A stretch of 64,000 nt of DNA from Brevibacterium luteolum (GTDB lineage Bacteria; Actinomycetota; Actinomycetes; Actinomycetales; Brevibacteriaceae), in the NCBI RefSeq assembly GCF_013004595.1, contig NZ_JABEMC010000003.1:310001-374000 (forward strand). The letters are read 5' to 3'. Shown here one piece after another: positions 61,267-64,000 of this stretch (position 1 is its first letter; every line of letters begins with the position of its first letter). A program made the position numbers and the translations under genes. The notes under the pieces are model-generated. The model was not told where the DNA came from, did not search any database, and worked only from the letters and a program-made list of their open reading frames with translations.

Positions 61267-61335
61267 GTTCCCCAATCCTTCTCAAGATCTCGCAGCCGGC
61301 GTCCTGCCGCCAGGCTGCCGTGGTCAGTCCGTTGT

Positions 61336-62046
61336 TCAGTGTCCCATACCCAGGCCGCCGTCAACCGGAATGACGGCCCCGGAGATGTAGGCGGCCTCAT
61401 CGGAGGCGACCCAGCGCACCACGCGAGCGACCTCCTCGGCTTCGGCGAACCGCTTGGCCGGGATCTGAGCAAGGTATTCCTTCTGCTGTTTCTCCGGCAG
61501 CTCATCGGTCATATCGGTGCGGATGAAGCCCGGTGCCACGACATTGGCGGTGATGCCGCGCGAACCGAGCTCGCGGGTGATCGACCGCGCCAGGCCCACC
61601 AGGCCGGCCTTCGACGACGAGTAGTTCGCCTGCCCGGCCACACCGAGGAGACCGGAGACCGAGGAGATGAGCACGATGCGGCCGTACTTCGCGCGGATCA
61701 TCGAGGTGATACCGCGCTTGACGGTGCGGAAGGCGCCGGTGAGGTTGGTGTCGATGACGGCGCCGAACTCCTCGTCGTCCATGCGCATGAGCAGGTTGTC
61801 CTTGGTGATGCCGGCGTTGGCGACGACGATCTCGACCGGGCCGAGCTCGTCTTCGACCTGGGTGAACGCCGCGTCGATCGAGGCGGTGTCGGTGACATCG
61901 GCGGCAACGGCCAGCGCACCTTCGGGTGCCTCGCCGTTGCGGGAGGTCACGGCGACCTTGTGGCCTGCGGCGATGAATTCCTCGGCGATGGTGCGGCCGA
62001 TGCCGCGGTTGCCGCCGGTGACGAGGACGACGCGTGATTCAGACAC
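61336..62046 (-). CDS. fabG: 3-oxoacyl-[acyl-carrier-protein] reductase FabG (MabA-like)
   Basis: Short-chain dehydrogenase of 236 residues. The NADP motif is TGGNRGIGRTIAE; NAGITKDNLLMRM, the active-site SSVSGLLG, and YSSSKAGLVG (Tyr and Lys) follow; PGFIRTDMTDELPE completes the substrate loop. It precedes fabI and acts with it in fatty-acid elongation. The gap upstream (62047-62197) is 151 bases, shared with the divergent DUF3099 gene, and shows promoter-like hexamers only. Confidence 0.93.
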   Translation of the reverse strand: MSESRVVLVTGGNRGIGRTIAEEFIAAGHKVAVTSRNGEAPEGALAVAADVTDTASIDAAFTQVEDELGPVEIVVANAGITKDNLLMRMDDEEFGAVIDTNLTGAFRTVKRGITSMIRAKYGRIVLISSVSGLLGVAGQANYSSSKAGLVGLARSITRELGSRGITANVVAPGFIRTDMTDELPEKQQKEYLAQIPAKRFAEAEEVARVVRWVASDEAAYISGAVIPVDGGLGMGH

Positions 62047-62197
62047 GTGTGGGGGCTCCTTCTTCGTGCGATCGCCGCGTGGGAACGGCGCGGGCAGTGT
62101 GATGTCTCCAACCTAACGTACAGATGAAGTCCTTAAGTATCTGGGAGACAATAGGGCGGTAGGCTTTTGTATCTGAAAGCACGAGTCATGGAAGGCT

Positions 62198-62728
62198 ATG
62201 GCACAGAAGAGACCACGCACGCACATCACGGATGCCGACGAGTCTCACGAAGCCGACACCCGCGCCCGTTCCCGCCGCTACCTGCTGTCCATGGCCATCC
62301 GCATCACCTGCTTTGTCCTGGCCATCGTCACGACCGGCTGGGTGCGCTGGGCGTGTGTGGCCGGTGCGGTGTTCCTCCCGTGGATCGCTGTACAGATCGC
62401 CAATGCTGGCAAGGAGAACATCACCCGGACCAAGACCGCGCAGATCGACGGGCCGCCGCTGCCGGAGCTGCAGGCAGGCCGCAGCGATGCTGGTGCCGGT
62501 TCCGGTCCCGAGGCGGGCGGCGCCTCGAGTGCCGAGTCCGACGTGGTCGACGCGGAGGTGATCGGCGGATACACGGTCTCTCCCGGCAGCGCCTCCACAC
62601 CGGCTCATGACAGCAGGCAGGTCGACGACGAGGAAACGCACGATGTTGTAGAGGGCACCGTGGTCGAACCCGATGCGGATGGTACTCCTCCGCCTGCCGG
62701 TGAGGAGGACGGTGAGACCCGTGAGTGA
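62198..62728 (+). CDS. DUF3099 family membrane protein
   Basis: Protein of 176 residues. ITDADESHEADTRARSRRYL followed by two closely spaced transmembrane segments (ITCFVLAIVTTGWVRW and CVAGAVFLPWIAVQIANA) is characteristic of DUF3099. The C-terminal half is an acidic, Pro/Gly-rich cytoplasmic tail. Function unknown. It is divergent from fabG and overlaps the following small gene by eight bases, with SURF1 next, suggesting a three-gene operon. Confidence 0.82.
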   Translation: MAQKRPRTHITDADESHEADTRARSRRYLLSMAIRITCFVLAIVTTGWVRWACVAGAVFLPWIAVQIANAGKENITRTKTAQIDGPPLPELQAGRSDAGAGSGPEAGGASSAESDVVDAEVIGGYTVSPGSASTPAHDSRQVDDEETHDVVEGTVVEPDADGTPPPAGEEDGETRE

Positions 62729-62930
62729 GCTGCGCTGCTCTGCCCGGGCCTGCAGTCGCCCGGCGGCCTTCGCGATGCTGTGGAACAACCCCCGGGTTCA
62801 CACCCCGGAGAGGCGAAAAGTATGGTTGGCCTGTGATGATCACCGGACCTACCTGCACGAGTACCTGCAGCTGCGCGGCCTGCTTAAGGACGACGTGCCG
62901 GTCGATGAGATCCCAGCAGGGGCTGGCTGA
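62721..62930 (+). CDS. Small conserved Cys-containing protein
   Basis: Protein of 69 residues; the GTG start at 62721 overlaps the DUF3099 stop. LRCSARACSRPA at the start and WLACDDHRTYLHEYL at the end give a possible zinc site made of Cys and His residues. The WNNPRVHTPERRK segment is shared, as far as I recall, with small actinobacterial proteins at the same position. These are sometimes misannotated as acetone carboxylase subunits. Function unknown. It overlaps SURF1 by one base (TGATG). Confidence 0.75.
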   Translation: MSELRCSARACSRPAAFAMLWNNPRVHTPERRKVWLACDDHRTYLHEYLQLRGLLKDDVPVDEIPAGAG

Positions 62931-63940
62931 TGGCTGCTAGCTCCTACCGCTTCATCCTCTCCTCCCGCTGGCTGCGCTACATCGCCTTGGCGGTTGTCGC
63001 TGCGATCGCCTGCGGATTCCTCGCCAACTGGCAGAACAACCGCCGTGAGGCCCGCGACGCTGAGATCGCCCACATCAATGCGAACTACCACGGCGAGGCC
63101 GAACCGCTCTCAGCGATCCTGCCTCAGCGTGATGCCGCGCTGCCCGATGAGCTCGACTGGAAGCGCTTTGAGACCCGCGGCACCTACGATGCCTCCTCGA
63201 CGATCCTCGTGCGCAACCGCAGCCTCGATGGGCAGGCCGGTTTCTATGTGCTCGTGCCGCTGGTCACCGAGGCCGGAGGCGAGCTGGCTGTCGTGCGCGG
63301 CTGGGTGCCCACCGGCCAGATGGGTGAGGCCCCGGACGTCTCCGCTCTTCCTGCTCCCCCGGCTGGGGAGGTCAGCATCACTGGCTGGCTGCGCACACCG
63401 CAGGAGGCCTCGGGAGAGACGGCCTCTGAGAACACCATCCGCAGCATCGACCCGGCGATCGTGCCGGGCATGAGCGCTCCGTATACCGGGACCTACGCGC
63501 AGCTCGAAGGCGAGGACCCGGCCCCGGCTGAGCGCCTGACATCCCTGCCGCCGCCGAGCACCGATCCCGGTTCCCACCTGTCGTATACGTTCCAGTGGAT
63601 CGTGTTCGGGATCATGATCCTCGGTGGCGTCTTCTACGCCGCCCGCCGGGAGCGCATCAGCCGTGATCTCGAAGCCGCCGAGCAGGCTGGCCGGGCTCCG
63701 CGCACGGAGTACGTCGTCGTCGACAAGGACACGATTGCCGCCGGCCGTTCCCGCGGGCGTGCCAGCACCCCAGCCGGCCGTGCCTCGCGGTACGGCAGCG
63801 CCGGCCCGCGCAGGACTGCTGCCCGCCGCAGCGCAGCGGCAGCCAGCCGGACAGCCGGTGCGACGGCTGTGTCAGCGCGGCGCAAGCAGGGCTCGGCAGA
63901 GGATGCTGAGGACGCGCTGCTCGACGAGCAGGGCTTCTGA
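62930..63940 (+). CDS. SURF1 family cytochrome oxidase assembly protein
   Basis: Membrane protein of 336 residues, thought to assist cytochrome c oxidase assembly. It has an N-terminal transmembrane segment (about 14-30, YIALAVVAAIACGFLANWQ), a large extracytoplasmic domain with GFYVLVPLVTEAGGELAVVRGWV, and a second transmembrane segment near residue 225 (QWIVFGIMILGGVFYAARRE). The last 90 residues are a basic, Ala/Arg/Ser-rich cytoplasmic tail, longer than usual for the family. It ends the DUF3099 operon. Confidence 0.9.
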   Translation: MAASSYRFILSSRWLRYIALAVVAAIACGFLANWQNNRREARDAEIAHINANYHGEAEPLSAILPQRDAALPDELDWKRFETRGTYDASSTILVRNRSLDGQAGFYVLVPLVTEAGGELAVVRGWVPTGQMGEAPDVSALPAPPAGEVSITGWLRTPQEASGETASENTIRSIDPAIVPGMSAPYTGTYAQLEGEDPAPAERLTSLPPPSTDPGSHLSYTFQWIVFGIMILGGVFYAARRERISRDLEAAEQAGRAPRTEYVVVDKDTIAAGRSRGRASTPAGRASRYGSAGPRRTAARRSAAAASRTAGATAVSARRKQGSAEDAEDALLDEQGF

Positions 63941-63958
63941 GCGACTGTTCTGATCGCC

Positions 63959-64000
63959 TCAGGCGAGGGTGACGAGGTCGAGGTACTCGGCGCTCCAGTG
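63959..64000 (-). CDS. C-terminal end of an unidentified gene
   Basis: Fourteen codons, ending HWSAEYLDLVTLA and a TGA at 63959-63961, run off the right edge. It is convergent with SURF1 (18 bases between). The frame is open but too short for a family assignment. Confidence 0.4.
   Translation of the reverse strand, partial: HWSAEYLDLVTLA

Noticed and set aside
60523-62037. Open frame of 504 codons antisense to fabI and fabG
   Set aside because: Spans two well-supported genes; composition is that of an antisense frame.

Overview
The window is GC-rich chromosomal DNA of an actinobacterium. It carries a complete Pup-proteasome locus (mpa, dop, pup, prcB, prcA, pafA, pafB, pafC), the mycothiol ligase gene mshC, the imuA'-imuB-dnaE2 mutasome, a fadA2/fabG4/htdX-like cluster and several families largely confined to Actinomycetota (DUF3054, DUF3090, DUF3099, DUF3866, DUF5703, SCO1664-like). 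A Micrococcales member such as a Brevibacterium relative is plausible, but the genus is a guess. No prophage, transposase, rRNA or CRISPR array was seen.

Layout. 1-16.3 kb: a minus-strand protein-turnover and export block reading mpa, then dop-pup-prcB-prcA-pafA, two FKBP isomerases, pafB-pafC, tatA-tatC and a HelY helicase cut by the window edge. Two plus-strand genes (DUF3054 and DUF3866) interrupt it; trmI and an intramembrane M50 protease lie upstream. 16.4-27.4 kb: short, often divergent units: RecB-like nuclease, HAD phosphatase, PAC2 protein, mshC, a kinase-like SCO1664 protein with DUF3090, an acidic-tailed protein, aldo/keto reductase, uppP, phosphomutase, DUF5703, a DMT exporter and an M20 peptidase. 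27.7-31.0 kb: a two-gene plus-strand operon resembling sqdB-sqdX of sulfolipid synthesis, an unusual small-repeat protein and tRNA-Leu(GAG). 31.2-37.6 kb: lipid genes (MaoC hydratase, FabG4-like reductase, thiolase) divergent from a TetR regulator and an acyl-CoA dehydrogenase. 37.6-40.1 kb: metY-metX. 40.2-45.9 kb: SOS-type mutasome operon with a LexA-like box. 46-49.4 kb: trmL-pdxK-like, zinc-free L31, YbaK-like deacylase and a phosphatase-like gene. 49.5-55.4 kb: a type I restriction-modification operon hsdM-hsdS-hsdR, apparently inserted among housekeeping genes. 55.6-64 kb: SpoU-type methyltransferase, TSUP permease, ABC ATPase, serB, a SixA-like phosphatase, fabG-fabI (mabA-inhA order), DUF3099, a small conserved protein and SURF1.

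The genes connect in recognisable pathways: pupylation (Dop, PafA), unfolding (Mpa) and degradation (PrcA/PrcB); Tat export; direct sulfhydrylation to methionine (MetX, MetY); SOS mutagenesis; fatty-acid elongation; and a possible sulfolipid or glycolipid branch. At least fifteen genes have a TANNNT hexamer ending 6-8 bases before the start codon, which suggests widespread leaderless transcription and was used to choose several starts. The most interesting leads are the sqdB/sqdX-like pair, the kinase/phosphatase/DUF3090 module around mshC, the 12-bp tandem repeat in the HsdS spacer, the Mpa C-terminus without the usual penultimate Tyr, and a 12-mer (CCGAGGCGGTGG) that recurs far more often than expected.
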